A DNA stretch of 64,000 nt from Lachnospiraceae bacterium G41 (GCA_900100245.1 FNEU01000001.1:62001-126000); one strand, 5' to 3'. Shown: positions 46,100 through 55,560, numbered from the stretch's first letter. Numbers and translations: made by a program. Notes: generated by a model from the sequence alone, not told the origin.

Positions 46100-47338
46100 A
46101 TGAAAGTTGCTGCCATTATTGCAGAATACAATCCTCTGCATAACGGACACGAATTTCAGATTAAAAGAGCCAGACAATTAACAGGTGCCGATTTTATTAT
46201 CGTTGTAATGAGCGGTGATTTCACCCAGAGAGGTGTTCCCGCAATAATCGATAAATACCAGCGTACCAGAATGGCTTTAAACGCAGGCGCGGATCTTGTA
46301 ATAGAGATGCCGCTTTATTATTCATGTTCTTCTGCCGAGTATTTTGCATCGGGAGCAATCAATCTTTTAAAAGGATTAGGTATAGTTGACTATCTCGTAT
46401 TCGGTTCCGAATGCGGCGATATTAAAATTTTAACCGACATTGCGGATGTATTAATCAATCACAAGCAGGAAATCTCGGGTGTTATTCACGGGCTCGTAAA
46501 AGAAGGAATCTCCTATCCCATTGCAAGGGTTCGTGCAGTTGAAGAAGCAATTCCCAATTCCTACGAACATGTTGAAGCAATGAATTTCCCGAATAATATT
46601 CTGGGATTTGAATATATTAGAGCTTTAAAGCAGTTTGAATCATCCATTATACCTGTAACCAACCTTCGTATCGGTGCCGGATATCACGACAGAATGATGG
46701 ATAATCCTATCTGCTCGTCTCTTGCCATCCGTTCTTCCCTGGAAGAGACCAACGAACTTGAACACATAAGGTCGCAGATACCTTTCCACGTATATAAAAT
46801 CCTTGAAGAACAGTATGATAAAACATTCCCCGTTCTTAATAAGGACATCTCTTCCATCCTAAAATACAAGCTTTTGTTGGATGAAGGAAAGGGTTATGAG
46901 GAATATCTTGATATTTCTCCCGATTTCTCGGCCAAGATAATTAAGAACCTTAACAAATACGAATCATACTCACAGTTCTGCGATTTGTTAAAGAGCAAAG
47001 ACATCACGTATGTAAGAGTTGCAAGAAATCTTCTCCACATACTTTTGAATATTAAAAAAGAATCCATGAAAAAATACAAAGAAGAAGGTTATATCTTCTA
47101 TGCAAGAATGCTTGGATTCAAAAAATCATCAAACGAGCTTTTATCGGCACTTAAGTCTGAAGCAACCATTCCAATCATTTCAAAGCTTGCTGATGCAAGA
47201 CATCAGTTAAGCCCCGTAGGTATGGAAATGCTCGAAACCGATATTCAGGCAGCGCATATTTACGATACAATCGTTTCAGAGAAGTTTGGAATACCGACTG
47301 TATCTGAGTTTTCCAGAGAAATTGTAATAATCGAATAA
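46100..47338 (+). CDS. tmcAL: tRNA(Met) cytidine acetate ligase TmcAL
   Basis: Forms N4-acetylcytidine at the wobble position of elongator tRNA-Met using acetate and ATP. 412 residues. The nucleotidyltransferase HxGH motif is in AEYNPLHNGHEFQI; VMSGDFTQRGVPAIIDKYQRTRMAL and VFGSECGD are family signatures. It follows the DUF1292 gene after three bases. A palindromic element just after the stop acts as its terminator. Confidence 0.95.
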   Translation: MKVAAIIAEYNPLHNGHEFQIKRARQLTGADFIIVVMSGDFTQRGVPAIIDKYQRTRMALNAGADLVIEMPLYYSCSSAEYFASGAINLLKGLGIVDYLVFGSECGDIKILTDIADVLINHKQEISGVIHGLVKEGISYPIARVRAVEEAIPNSYEHVEAMNFPNNILGFEYIRALKQFESSIIPVTNLRIGAGYHDRMMDNPICSSLAIRSSLEETNELEHIRSQIPFHVYKILEEQYDKTFPVLNKDISSILKYKLLLDEGKGYEEYLDISPDFSAKIIKNLNKYESYSQFCDLLKSKDITYVRVARNLLHILLNIKKESMKKYKEEGYIFYARMLGFKKSSNELLSALKSEATIPIISKLADARHQLSPVGMEMLETDIQAAHIYDTIVSEKFGIPTVSEFSREIVIIE

Positions 47339-47345
47339 ATAGGAA

Positions 47346-47375
47346 AGAGCCAGGCACCTAACGGAGCCTGGCACT
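47346..47375 (+). repeat. Mirror-mismatch palindrome A1, also terminator of tmcAL
   Basis: A 30-nt imperfect palindrome. AGAGCC pairs with GGCACT (one mismatch), then A52-T69 pairs, GGC with GCC, an A-A mismatch, and CC with GG around TAAC. A run of six T follows at once. Same architecture as A2, B, C1 and C2. Confidence 0.75.
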
Positions 47376-47385
47376 TTTTTAGTTC

Positions 47386-47416
47386 GGTGTCTGACTCCCT
47401 TTGGGTGTCTGACACC
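47386..47416. repeat. Mirror-mismatch palindrome A2
   Basis: A 31-nt hairpin: GGTGTC pairs with GACACC, T-T mismatch, GAC with GTC, T-T mismatch, CCC with GGG, loop TTT. GTTTTT follows on the plus strand. It lies ten bases from A1, between tmcAL and the end of the UPF0210 gene. Confidence 0.8.
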
Positions 47417-47420
47417 GTTT

Positions 47421-48785
47421 TTAGTTCTTAAAAGAATGAATCGGTGCGGGAATTCTTCCGCCTCTGTTAATAAAATCATCGCAGGAGAAGTTATTGACAG
47501 GCATAATCGGAGCATGTCCCAAAAGACCGCCGAATTCCACATTCTCTCCCACTTCTTTGCCGATAACGGGGATAATTCTTACAGCCGTGGTCTTCTGATT
47601 TACCATACCGATAGCAAGTTCATCTGCAATAATACCTGAAATTGTTGTAGCCTTAGTTGAGCCAGGAATTGCAATCATATCAAGGCCTACAGAGCAAACA
47701 CAGGTCATTGCTTCAAGCTTCTCAAGTGTAAGTGCGCCTGCTTCAACGGCATTAATCATGCCCTGGTCTTCTGATACGGGAATAAATGCACCGCTTAATC
47801 CGCCTACATATGATGATGCCATTACACCGCCCTTTTTAACCTGATCGTTAAGTAATGCAAGTGCTGCGGTTGTTCCGGGTGCGCCTGCATATTCAAGACC
47901 GATTTCACAAAGAATATCTGCTACGGAATCACCGATTGCAGGTGTGGGTGCAAGTGATAAGTCTACAATACCAAAAGGAACACCCAGTCTGTCGGAAGCT
48001 TCCTTTGCAACAAGCTGACCTACTCTTGTTACCTTAAATGCTGTCTTCTTAATAGTTTCACAAAGGATTTCAAAGTCTTTTCCTCTGACCTTTTCAAGTG
48101 CTGTTTTAACAACTCCGGGGCCTGATACACCGACATTGATGATACAGTCTGCTTCAGTCACGCCGTGGAAAGCACCTGCCATAAAAGGATTGTCATCGGG
48201 AGCATTACAAAATACTACTAACTTTGCGCAGCCTAAGGAATCTTTTTCTTTAGTGTATTCTGCGGTTTCTTTTATGATTTCTCCCATTAACTTTACCGCA
48301 TCCATATTGATACCGGTCTTGGTTGAACCAAGGTTAATGGATGAGCAGACTCTGTCTGTCTTTGATAAAGCTTCGGGAATTGATTTAATAAGCATTTCAT
48401 CCGCAGGAGTCATTCCTTTAGATACAAGCGCCGAGAAACCGCCGATAAAGTTAACTCCTACAGCTTTTGCAACTTCATCAAGTACTACGGCAAGTTCGGA
48501 AAAATCTGAAGGGCTCTTACATGCAGCAGCTCCGATTAAAGCAATTGGAGTAACAGAAATTCTCTTATTTACAATGGGAATACCGAATTCTTTTTCGATA
48601 TCCTTACCTGTTTTAACAAGATCCTTAGCATATTTGTAAATCTTGTCGTATATATTCTTTTTTACTTTTTCCAAATCCGAATCGATGCAGTCAAGAAGTG
48701 AAATACCCATTGTAATAGTTCTTACGTCAAGGTTTTCCTTTTCTATCATTTCATTGGTTTCGGATACTTCGTTTATATTAATCAT
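47421..48785 (-). CDS. UPF0210/DUF711 (PFL) family protein
   Basis: 454 residues, full family length. [17 protein letters not shown] near the N-terminus, [35 protein letters not shown] and [21 protein letters not shown] are conserved blocks of this family, distantly related to the glycyl-radical/PFL fold. The upstream gene is the UPF0237 ACT-domain protein that accompanies it in many bacteria and archaea. No biochemical role is established. AGGTG precedes the ATG. A palindromic repeat lies between it and the ACT gene. Confidence 0.92.
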   Translation of the reverse strand: MININEVSETNEMIEKENLDVRTITMGISLLDCIDSDLEKVKKNIYDKIYKYAKDLVKTGKDIEKEFGIPIVNKRISVTPIALIGAAACKSPSDFSELAVVLDEVAKAVGVNFIGGFSALVSKGMTPADEMLIKSIPEALSKTDRVCSSINLGSTKTGINMDAVKLMGEIIKETAEYTKEKDSLGCAKLVVFCNAPDDNPFMAGAFHGVTEADCIINVGVSGPGVVKTALEKVRGKDFEILCETIKKTAFKVTRVGQLVAKEASDRLGVPFGIVDLSLAPTPAIGDSVADILCEIGLEYAGAPGTTAALALLNDQVKKGGVMASSYVGGLSGAFIPVSEDQGMINAVEAGALTLEKLEAMTCVCSVGLDMIAIPGSTKATTISGIIADELAIGMVNQKTTAVRIIPVIGKEVGENVEFGGLLGHAPIMPVNNFSCDDFINRGGRIPAPIHSFKN

Positions 48786-48802
48786 GTTTTCACCTATTCT
48801 GC

Positions 48803-48833
48803 GGAGCCAGGCACGCTTCGCGAGCCAGGCACC
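48803..48833. repeat. Mirror-mismatch palindrome B
   Basis: A 31-nt element, 28 of 31 bases identical to C1. GGAGCC faces GGCACC (one A-A mismatch), A-A mismatch, GGC with GCC, A-A mismatch, CGC with GCG, loop TTC. It sits in the 62-bp gap between the ACT gene and the UPF0210 gene without a T-run on either side. Confidence 0.8.
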
Positions 48834-48847
48834 AAACCTAAATTTAT

Positions 48848-49120
48848 TTAAATTCTGTGCATGGAGTCAAAGATTTCTTCTCTCTGACATTTAATAACAA
48901 CGCCGATTTCCTCACCAATCTGCGCAAGTTCATCAGAAATATCTCCGATGGGCTTTGATGCGGCATTCATGTCTGTAATCATCATCATGTTGAAGAACCC
49001 GCCTGTGATAGTCTGGGAAATATCCTCTATATTGATATTGTTGTTTGCAAGATAAGTACAGATCTTGGCAATAATACCTACACCGTCCTTACCAACAACC
49101 GTAATAATTGTTTTTTTCAT
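48848..49120 (-). CDS. ACT domain protein, UPF0237
   Basis: 90 residues, a single ACT domain with a short tail. [35 protein letters not shown] is the UPF0237 pattern (related to glycine cleavage regulator GcvR). ACT domains bind small ligands, often amino acids. It is almost always beside UPF0210, as here, suggesting a ligand-sensing partner. AGGAG lies eight bases before the ATG. Confidence 0.93.
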   Translation of the reverse strand: MKKTIITVVGKDGVGIIAKICTYLANNNINIEDISQTITGGFFNMMMITDMNAASKPIGDISDELAQIGEEIGVVIKCQREEIFDSMHRI

Positions 49121-49144
49121 AGTTTTGACTCCTTTGATATATAT

Positions 49145-49942
49145 TTAACAATATACTATTTTAGACATTTCATTTCTTTTTGCAACATAAATCGGAAAAT
49201 CCAGCCCATCATATTTTGTATCAGACATTGTAATTTCAACTTTTACTGCTTCATAAGCAAGGTCAGGAAGGTTGTTTTTATCACTTAAATGCCCTATCAT
49301 AATGCTTTTTATATCATCATTTAAAAGCTTTGAGATAAATCTTCCACTCGCTTCATTTGATAAATGCCCTCTGTCAGATAAAATCCTTCTTTTCAGAGGA
49401 TATGAATAAGGGCCTAACTGAAGCATTCTGACATCGTGATTTGCTTCCGCAAAGATAAAATCAAGTTTTCCGAGAGACTTTAAAAGCTCGTCGTCATAGC
49501 ATCCAAGGTCGGTAACCACAGCGGCTCTTTTATGAGCGTTTTCAAAAGAAAAGCAAACAGGCTCGTTTGCATCATGGCTGACCGGATGAGGATTAAATGT
49601 GAAATCATTTATCGTAAAAGGCGACAAATTCCTCAAAGATTTAAAACAGTCCCTGTTAAAATAGCCGAGGGATTTTGTGGATAAAATACCTTCTATCGTA
49701 CCCTGTGAGGCGTATATGGGTATTTCTCTTTTTCTCTCAAGCACTCCAAGTCCTTTTATATGGTCGGAATGTTCGTGAGTAATTAATATTGCATCTATAT
49801 CATCTAATGATAAATCAAGCGAGTGTAAGCCTTCTTCGATATTCTTCGCGGATATTCCCGCATCAATCAGAATATGCGTGTTATCGTCTCCGACATATAT
49901 GCAGTTACCGCTGCTTCCGCTCGCTATGGGAGCAATTCTCAT
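49145..49942 (-). CDS. MBL-fold metallo-hydrolase (YycJ/WalJ-like)
   Basis: 265 residues. The metal-binding motif ITHEHSDHIKG near residue 55 and downstream ligands (HPVSHDA; HDVRM; GHLSDKNN) define a beta-lactamase-fold hydrolase. IAPIASGSSGNCIYVGDDNTHILIDAG at the N-terminus is the YycJ/WalJ subgroup, a probable exonuclease or phosphodiesterase. The walRK operon is not beside it. No substrate can be given. It lies 53 bp downstream of the FtsA-like gene. Confidence 0.9.
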   Translation of the reverse strand: MRIAPIASGSSGNCIYVGDDNTHILIDAGISAKNIEEGLHSLDLSLDDIDAILITHEHSDHIKGLGVLERKREIPIYASQGTIEGILSTKSLGYFNRDCFKSLRNLSPFTINDFTFNPHPVSHDANEPVCFSFENAHKRAAVVTDLGCYDDELLKSLGKLDFIFAEANHDVRMLQLGPYSYPLKRRILSDRGHLSNEASGRFISKLLNDDIKSIMIGHLSDKNNLPDLAYEAVKVEITMSDTKYDGLDFPIYVAKRNEMSKIVYC

Positions 49943-49994
49943 TAAGGTAAAAATCCTTCCAAAAAATATTTAAGTATTAATCATAAAAGAAATA

Positions 49995-51749
49995 CTATCC
50001 GTTTATAACATCTACTCTGTAGCCTGAATATAGCTTTGTATCAAGGTCCGCAGGCAAATCATTGACTGTAACGCTCTGGCCTTCTTTTATGGTGATATCA
50101 AGTAATTCAAGAGCTCTTTCAACCGTTATATAATCAAGAATTTCGATATTGTCATTAGTCTGTATTTTATATGAATCTGTGACTGCTTTCCCGTTAACCG
50201 AGAATATGCAGGGAAGATTGACATTCATCTTATTGACTGAAATACCGATTTTGGCATTGCCCTTATTAATTTGGGCTATCGTTGCAGAGCCTTTTTCACC
50301 CTTAGTAGAAGGAATAAGTTTAATCTCATCTCTTTCACGAATCACAGCCGATAAATTGGTTAATTCGTTATTAAGATAAACCTTGCAGGACTCTCCGAGC
50401 AGACCTTTCACAGACATTTCTTCACCGTTTAACGTGAATTCAAGCGCATCACCGTTTCTTGGTTTTAAAGCATGATTATCAAGACCGATTTGCATTAATG
50501 CTTCAAATATCGTTACATTACCATGATCAAATATCTTAACAGAATCGCCGTTAATAGATATATTAACAAACGAATTGCCGTTCTTAAAATATTGGAGGCA
50601 AATACCGAGAGGAATTACAAGAAGCGCTTCCTTGGCAAAGGATGTATCAACAAAATAAGTCTTTTCCATTACTTCTTCGCCGCGAAGATGAACATTCTTA
50701 ACAGTAGTTTGAAGTTCTTCTTCAAGACCGCTTGTATAACCGTCGGTAATAACACCTCCGCCATAAACAAATACAGCGTTAACATTAAAACCGTCATTTA
50801 GTTTTATGATTTCTTCCGAAACTAACTTTGTAATGTTTTTGACAGGAGTTTCAAGCATTTCAAGAACTTCGCTTCTTGTGATGGTCTTACTCATGCCAAG
50901 AATATCCTCATATTCGACTACTTCGGAATTGTCTATTGCCTTTTTAATCTTTTCCGCTTCATCAAATTCAACCATACAGAAGTTTTCAATGACTTCGGTC
51001 AGAGAATCACCGGCATTTGAAACAGAACCGAAAGCATATACCAGACCTTCGTTTAAAATACATATATTGCTGGCTGATGCGCCTACGTCAACAAGTGCAA
51101 TATTCTGCGATTTGAATTTTTCGGGAACTGCTGTTTCTATAGCCGCAAAAGGTTCAAGTGTAAGATTTGCCACGCATAAATCCGCACCGTCAGTCGCAGA
51201 AAAAAGCCCGTCCACTACGGAATAAGGCAGGAAAATAAAAGTCGAATCCATGCCGATTTTATAGGCTTCTTTTCCAAAAATATCGGTATCTTCAGTATCA
51301 TTTCGATACAGATTATCAATCCTTTTACCTACACAATAATGCTTCTTGCCGAATTCATATCTTTCTTCAAGATTTTTATATGCTTTTTCAAGACTTAACT
51401 CATTTAGTTTAAAAACATCTTTATCTTCAACGATATGCTCGTCCGTAAATGAAAGTTCTGTATAAGTATTTACAGTCTTTAAAAAACGCCCTGAAGCTGC
51501 AACACAGGCCTCTTTCAGATGAAAGCCGCACTTTTCCTCGAGTCTTTCCTTAACTCTTTTTATTGTGGCGGATATTCTTTCGATGTCTACATCCTTACCG
51601 TCAATCATTGAAGGCTTTTCATGCTCGGAGGATTCAACCGCTTTTACTATGAACTTGTCATTATCCATGTATCCGACGATGCCCGTAACTGCGTTACTTC
51701 CGATATCCAGGCCGAATACTGGGCACTCTTTGTTTTTAGAAGCGTCCAT
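49995..51749 (-). CDS. FtsA-like actin-fold ATPase with C-terminal extension
   Basis: 584 residues. Residues 10-392 form an FtsA-type actin fold: phosphate-1 FGLDIGSNAVTGIVG, SHS2-like insert with ACVAASGRFLKTV, phosphate-2 ALVDVGASASNICIL and adenosine motif VFVYGGGVITDG. The usual amphipathic C-terminal membrane helix of FtsA is absent. Residues 395-584 hold a separate beta-rich region with two similar halves (INGDSVKIFDHGNVTI...EIKLIPS; FSVNGKAVTDSYKIQ...VDVING). Gene order polA-coaE-this gene suggests a housekeeping role. It is not the canonical division FtsA, and no ftsZ is near. GGAGG precedes the ATG. Overlaps coaE by 14 bp. Confidence 0.82.
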   Translation of the reverse strand: MDASKNKECPVFGLDIGSNAVTGIVGYMDNDKFIVKAVESSEHEKPSMIDGKDVDIERISATIKRVKERLEEKCGFHLKEACVAASGRFLKTVNTYTELSFTDEHIVEDKDVFKLNELSLEKAYKNLEERYEFGKKHYCVGKRIDNLYRNDTEDTDIFGKEAYKIGMDSTFIFLPYSVVDGLFSATDGADLCVANLTLEPFAAIETAVPEKFKSQNIALVDVGASASNICILNEGLVYAFGSVSNAGDSLTEVIENFCMVEFDEAEKIKKAIDNSEVVEYEDILGMSKTITRSEVLEMLETPVKNITKLVSEEIIKLNDGFNVNAVFVYGGGVITDGYTSGLEEELQTTVKNVHLRGEEVMEKTYFVDTSFAKEALLVIPLGICLQYFKNGNSFVNISINGDSVKIFDHGNVTIFEALMQIGLDNHALKPRNGDALEFTLNGEEMSVKGLLGESCKVYLNNELTNLSAVIRERDEIKLIPSTKGEKGSATIAQINKGNAKIGISVNKMNVNLPCIFSVNGKAVTDSYKIQTNDNIEILDYITVERALELLDITIKEGQSVTVNDLPADLDTKLYSGYRVDVING

Positions 51750-52389
51750 TGATTTCCTCCATTGCTTTATCTATCTGCTCATATAAATTCTCCGGTGTCG
51801 AATCATTATTTATGATCCTAAAACCGAAGTAGTCTTTTCTTTTAGTCTTTTTTAAATACTCATTATTTGCATTCTCATAAAAGACAGTATCGTGCTGCAT
51901 AGCTATAATCGACTCGCACTTTTCTAAAGTATAATCCCTTGAAGACATAAGTCTTTCGATTCGTGTTTCCTTAGAAGCATTCACTTCCCAAAGTTCATTA
52001 AGCATCGAAAAATAGCCGGCTTCAACCAGCAAAGCAGCTTCAATAATGAATATTTTAAAATCTTTGGAATTCTCTTTTATGAGTTTCTCGATTTCTTTTC
52101 TGACCGCAGGATGAATGATATCGTTTACCTTTTCAACAAGCTCAGAATCAGCAAAGATTTTTTCGGCCATAAGACTTTTGTCTATCTCTTTGTCTTCACC
52201 TAAAATATCCCTGCCTAAAAGTTTAACAATATCTTTATAGCAGGAATTGCCTTTTAGTTTGACCTCGTTTCCGATATCATCAGCCTTAATCACGAAACAG
52301 TTATATTTACTTTGAAGATATGAAAGTGCAAGGGATTTGCCGGAACCTATTCCGCCCGTAATCCCTATCACATAATTATTTAGCTTCAT
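51736..52389 (-). CDS. coaE: Dephospho-CoA kinase CoaE
   Basis: Final step of CoA synthesis, phosphorylating the 3'-OH of dephospho-CoA. P-loop GITGGIGSGKSLALSYL, the family segment VIKADDIGNEV and AALLVEAGYFSMLNELWEVNA are present. I place the start at the ATG at 52389 (217 residues), which has GGGGAA eight bases upstream; a further ATG at 52407 lacks a ribosome site. It overlaps polA by 14 bp and the FtsA-like gene by 14 bp. Confidence 0.95.
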   Translation of the reverse strand: MKLNNYVIGITGGIGSGKSLALSYLQSKYNCFVIKADDIGNEVKLKGNSCYKDIVKLLGRDILGEDKEIDKSLMAEKIFADSELVEKVNDIIHPAVRKEIEKLIKENSKDFKIFIIEAALLVEAGYFSMLNELWEVNASKETRIERLMSSRDYTLEKCESIIAMQHDTVFYENANNEYLKKTKRKDYFGFRIINNDSTPENLYEQIDKAMEEINGRF

Positions 52390-54964
52390 ACCAGTTTTCC
52401 CCGACATTTAAATCCACACTTAAGGGAACCGAAAGCTTGTAAGCATTTTCCATTTCGGTCTGAAGGATTTTTACTACTTCATCCTTTTCGTCATTCTTTA
52501 TTTCAAGTAAAAGTTCATCGTGAACCTGAATAAGTATTTCCGAAGAAAGGCCGTTCTTTTTAAGAGCATCTCTTACATTTATCATTGCAATCTTCATGAT
52601 ATCCGCAGCGGTACCCTGAATAGGCGCATTCATTGCAACACGTTTGCCGAATTCTCTTTGCATAAACTGCGAAGCCTTAAGTTCGGGAATAGGTCTTCTC
52701 CTTAAAAACGCGGTAAGCGAATAGCCTTTTTCTTTGGCACTTTCAACGCAAGTATCAAGATATTTTCTGATACCGGGATAGCCCTCGAAGTACTCTTTTA
52801 TGTACTTTTCAGCGTCTTTCCTTGTGATCTCCAAATCCTGTCCCAAAGAGAATGAAGACATACCGTAAATAATACCGAAGTTAACGACTTTTGCAGCACG
52901 TCTTTGAGCGGATGTTACTTCATCGATAGGAACATTAAATACCTTGGATGCTGTAACCGCATGGATATCCTTATCGGAATTAAAAGCATCTATTAAAGTC
53001 GTATCATTCGATAAATGAGCCAAGATTCTAAGCTCAATCTGAGAATAATCAGCATCGGCGAATATGCAGTTATCCTTCGGAATAAATACCTTTCTAAGCT
53101 GCCTTCCAAGATCCGTTCTTACAGGAATATTCTGAAGATTTGGCTCTGCAGAAGAAATTCTTCCGGTAGCAGTTACAGTCTGAAGGAAATGCGAATGAAT
53201 CCTTCCGTCAGATCCGATGGCTGATGCAAGTCCTACAGCATAGGTTGATTTTAATTTTGTAAGTGTTCTGTATTCGAGGATATTCGAAACAAAAGGATAA
53301 TCGGCGGCAAGTTTTTCAAGCACATCTGCAGATGTGGAATATCCGGTTTTTGTTTTCTTGGAACTTGGCATATTCATCTTTTCAAACAGAATTACACCAA
53401 GCTGCTTGGGAGATAAAATATTAAACTCTTCTCCCGCTTCTTCATAGATTTTCTTCTCAAGTTCATCTATTGAAACACTCAAATCTTCCTCATACTTTTT
53501 AAGACCCGCTCTGTCTACAAGAATACCTGTCTTTTCCATTTCAAACAAAACAAGCGATAAAGGAAGTTCGATATCAGTATATAATTTAAACTGCTCGGTT
53601 TCGTTTAATCTCTCATCAAAATTCTTTTTAAGCTCTTTAAAGCCATATGCCACCAGAGCCTGTTCTTTGGCGTCAAGCGAATCGCTTCTTACAGTCAGGC
53701 CTAGATAATCGCTTAAGAGGCTTTCAGCAGTATATGAGTTGTTTAAAGGGTTTAAAAGATATGCGGCAAGATCCAGCGCATACAAATTCTTGACTATTTC
53801 CTTGCTCTGCTTCTTAAAATCCTCATCCTCAAGCATTTCATACGCATCCGAAGCCTTGAATACAATCAGTTTGTTTTCGCCCTCAAATAAAACCTTTCTT
53901 ACAAAAGGATTTATATTCATCATAAAAGATATTTTATAAAACTTATCGTCTATTCCGATTACAGAACCGAACGTACCTTTTACGAGGGATACGGAGGCAC
54001 CTTTTATACCGTCTAAAAGAGACATAAGCGCATCAGTACTTTCAATCTCTGTAACGGATAAATTATCCAAAGATACATCATTCTTAATCTTGGACATATT
54101 GTCTTCGAACTTTTTAAGATATGTTCTAAGGCCAAGCTCCTGTAAAATGTTATATCCGCCCTCAGAATAAGTAAGCTCATTCTTAAGTTCATCAAACGAA
54201 ACATCTATGGGCGCATTGGTTTCGATTGTCGCAAGTTTTAAGCAAAGATATGCCAGGTCTTTATTCTCTTTAAGAGAATTTCTGATGGAATCTTTTGAAA
54301 TTTCATCCACGCATTCGTAAATCTTATCAAGTGAATGATATTTGATTACAAGTTCCGAAGCAGTCTTTTCGCCTACTTTGGGAACGCCCGGAATATTGTC
54401 GGACGAATCACCCATCAGGGCCTTTAACTGTATAAATTCTGCGGGGGTAACATTGTATTTTGCAAATACATCCGCAGGATAATAATCCTCAACGGTTGTC
54501 TGACCTTTTATGGTTTTGGGAACACGTATTTTAATATGTTCATCAGCAATCTGAAGTAAATCCCTGTCTCCTGATAAGAGAGATACTTCCATACCCATAC
54601 TCTGAGCTCTTTTAGCCATAGTGCCAAGAAGGTCGTCGGCTTCATACCCTTCAAGCTCGAGAGTTTTAATGTTCATCTCTTTTACGAGGTTTTTAATATA
54701 AGGCACCTGTTGTCTTAATTCGTCAGGCATTCCCTTTCTGGTGCCTTTGTATGCTTCAAAAAGCTTATGTCTAAAGGTCGGAGCATGAAGATCGAATGCG
54801 ATTGCAAGATAATCGGGATTTTCTTCGTCTAAGAATCTAAACAGAATATTTAAAAAACCGTAAACGGCATTCGTATGTATACCGTTTACGTTTGTTAAAT
54901 CAGGCACTCCGTAAAATGCCCTGTTCATAATACTGTTTCCGTCAATTAAAAGTAATTTTTCCAT
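52376..54964 (-). CDS. polA: DNA polymerase I
   Basis: Fills gaps and removes RNA primers. 862 residues: a 5'-nuclease domain (about 1-290; LIDGNSIMNRAFYG, GYEADDLLGTMA, SGDRDLLQ) and a polymerase domain (about 460-862) with motif A ADADYSQIELRILAHLS, motif B RRAAKVVNFGIIYGMS and motif C IQVHDELLLEI. The middle 3'-5' exonuclease region lacks the metal-binding DxE and Asp motifs, so there is no proofreading, as in Bacillus polymerase I. Leads the coaE/FtsA-like series. Confidence 0.97.
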   Translation of the reverse strand: MEKLLLIDGNSIMNRAFYGVPDLTNVNGIHTNAVYGFLNILFRFLDEENPDYLAIAFDLHAPTFRHKLFEAYKGTRKGMPDELRQQVPYIKNLVKEMNIKTLELEGYEADDLLGTMAKRAQSMGMEVSLLSGDRDLLQIADEHIKIRVPKTIKGQTTVEDYYPADVFAKYNVTPAEFIQLKALMGDSSDNIPGVPKVGEKTASELVIKYHSLDKIYECVDEISKDSIRNSLKENKDLAYLCLKLATIETNAPIDVSFDELKNELTYSEGGYNILQELGLRTYLKKFEDNMSKIKNDVSLDNLSVTEIESTDALMSLLDGIKGASVSLVKGTFGSVIGIDDKFYKISFMMNINPFVRKVLFEGENKLIVFKASDAYEMLEDEDFKKQSKEIVKNLYALDLAAYLLNPLNNSYTAESLLSDYLGLTVRSDSLDAKEQALVAYGFKELKKNFDERLNETEQFKLYTDIELPLSLVLFEMEKTGILVDRAGLKKYEEDLSVSIDELEKKIYEEAGEEFNILSPKQLGVILFEKMNMPSSKKTKTGYSTSADVLEKLAADYPFVSNILEYRTLTKLKSTYAVGLASAIGSDGRIHSHFLQTVTATGRISSAEPNLQNIPVRTDLGRQLRKVFIPKDNCIFADADYSQIELRILAHLSNDTTLIDAFNSDKDIHAVTASKVFNVPIDEVTSAQRRAAKVVNFGIIYGMSSFSLGQDLEITRKDAEKYIKEYFEGYPGIRKYLDTCVESAKEKGYSLTAFLRRRPIPELKASQFMQREFGKRVAMNAPIQGTAADIMKIAMINVRDALKKNGLSSEILIQVHDELLLEIKNDEKDEVVKILQTEMENAYKLSVPLSVDLNVGENWYEAK

Positions 54965-54970
54965 ATAATC

Positions 54971-55294
54971 CTAATAAGTAAACAAAGTTGAAAGTAAAAG
55001 TCCGAGTAAAAAGGCCACAATAAAGATAACTATGCCGCAGATAACGGCAAAGTATCTGTTGAACTTGGCTTTTGCTAAAGCCTCATTTAATTTGTCGTTT
55101 AATTCATTGTCAAGATTAAAGCTCGTTGCGGTATCAAGACGCTTTAAACCTTCGCTTACAAGATACTCAATGGAGAGTTCTTCCATGCATTCCTTGCAGC
55201 TTCTGACATGATTGACAAATTCAATGGTCGTTTTGGAATTTAATGAATCATCAAGAAAATCTTTAATTTTCTTTTTGCACTCATAACAATTCAT
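54971..55294 (-). CDS. Zinc-finger (zf-HC2) membrane protein, anti-sigma-factor-like
   Basis: 107 residues. An N-terminal zinc finger with CYECKKKI and the hallmark HVRSCKEC (H-x3-C-x2-C) of ZAS anti-sigma domains, then a helical region and one C-terminal membrane helix (about 84-105). No ECF sigma gene is adjacent, so its partner is unknown. It precedes polA by six bases. AAGGAG lies before the ATG. Confidence 0.75.
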   Translation of the reverse strand: MNCYECKKKIKDFLDDSLNSKTTIEFVNHVRSCKECMEELSIEYLVSEGLKRLDTATSFNLDNELNDKLNEALAKAKFNRYFAVICGIVIFIVAFLLGLLLSTLFTY

Positions 55295-55359
55295 GTTAGC
55301 TCCTTTTCACACCCTTTAATTTTACAACAAAAACGCTTTTTTTACTACATAAAATATTC

Positions 55360-55388
55360 TTGAATATATCCCTTTTTTATGATAAACT
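55360..55388 (+). promoter_or_regulatory. Promoter of tRNA-Leu (extended -10)
   Basis: TTGAAT (55360-55365) and TAAACT (55383-55388) are 17 bp apart, with TG one base before the -10. The 5' leader to the mature tRNA would be about 50 bases. Confidence 0.65.
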
Positions 55389-55443
55389 ATGTAAACGTAA
55401 GTTGCGTGTTGGGCTTTGCAAAAATGCCTTAAAATCAGCACAA

Positions 55444-55526
55444 GCCGGCGTGTCGGAATGGCAGACGAGGCAGACTCAAAATCTGTTGTTGGCAACAACG
55501 TGCGGGTTCAAGTCCCGCCGCCGGCA
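55444..55526 (+). tRNA. tRNA-Leu, anticodon CAA
   Basis: Class II cloverleaf. Acceptor stem GCCGGCG pairs with CGCCGGC, discriminator A. Anticodon loop CTCAAAA gives CAA, reading UUG. A long variable arm (TGTTGGCAACA region) supports leucine, and the T arm is GCGGG with loop TTCAAGT. The CCA end is not encoded. It is a single tRNA transcript between polA's series and the two-component system. Confidence 0.95.
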
Positions 55527-55527
55527 T

Positions 55528-55552
55528 AACTCCTTTAAAAAGGAGTTTTTTT
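55528..55552 (+). terminator. Terminator of tRNA-Leu
   Basis: AACTCCT (55528-55534) pairs with AGGAGTT (55541-55547), followed by a run of T. Starts two bases after the tRNA. Confidence 0.9.
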
Positions 55553-55560
55553 ATTACAAA

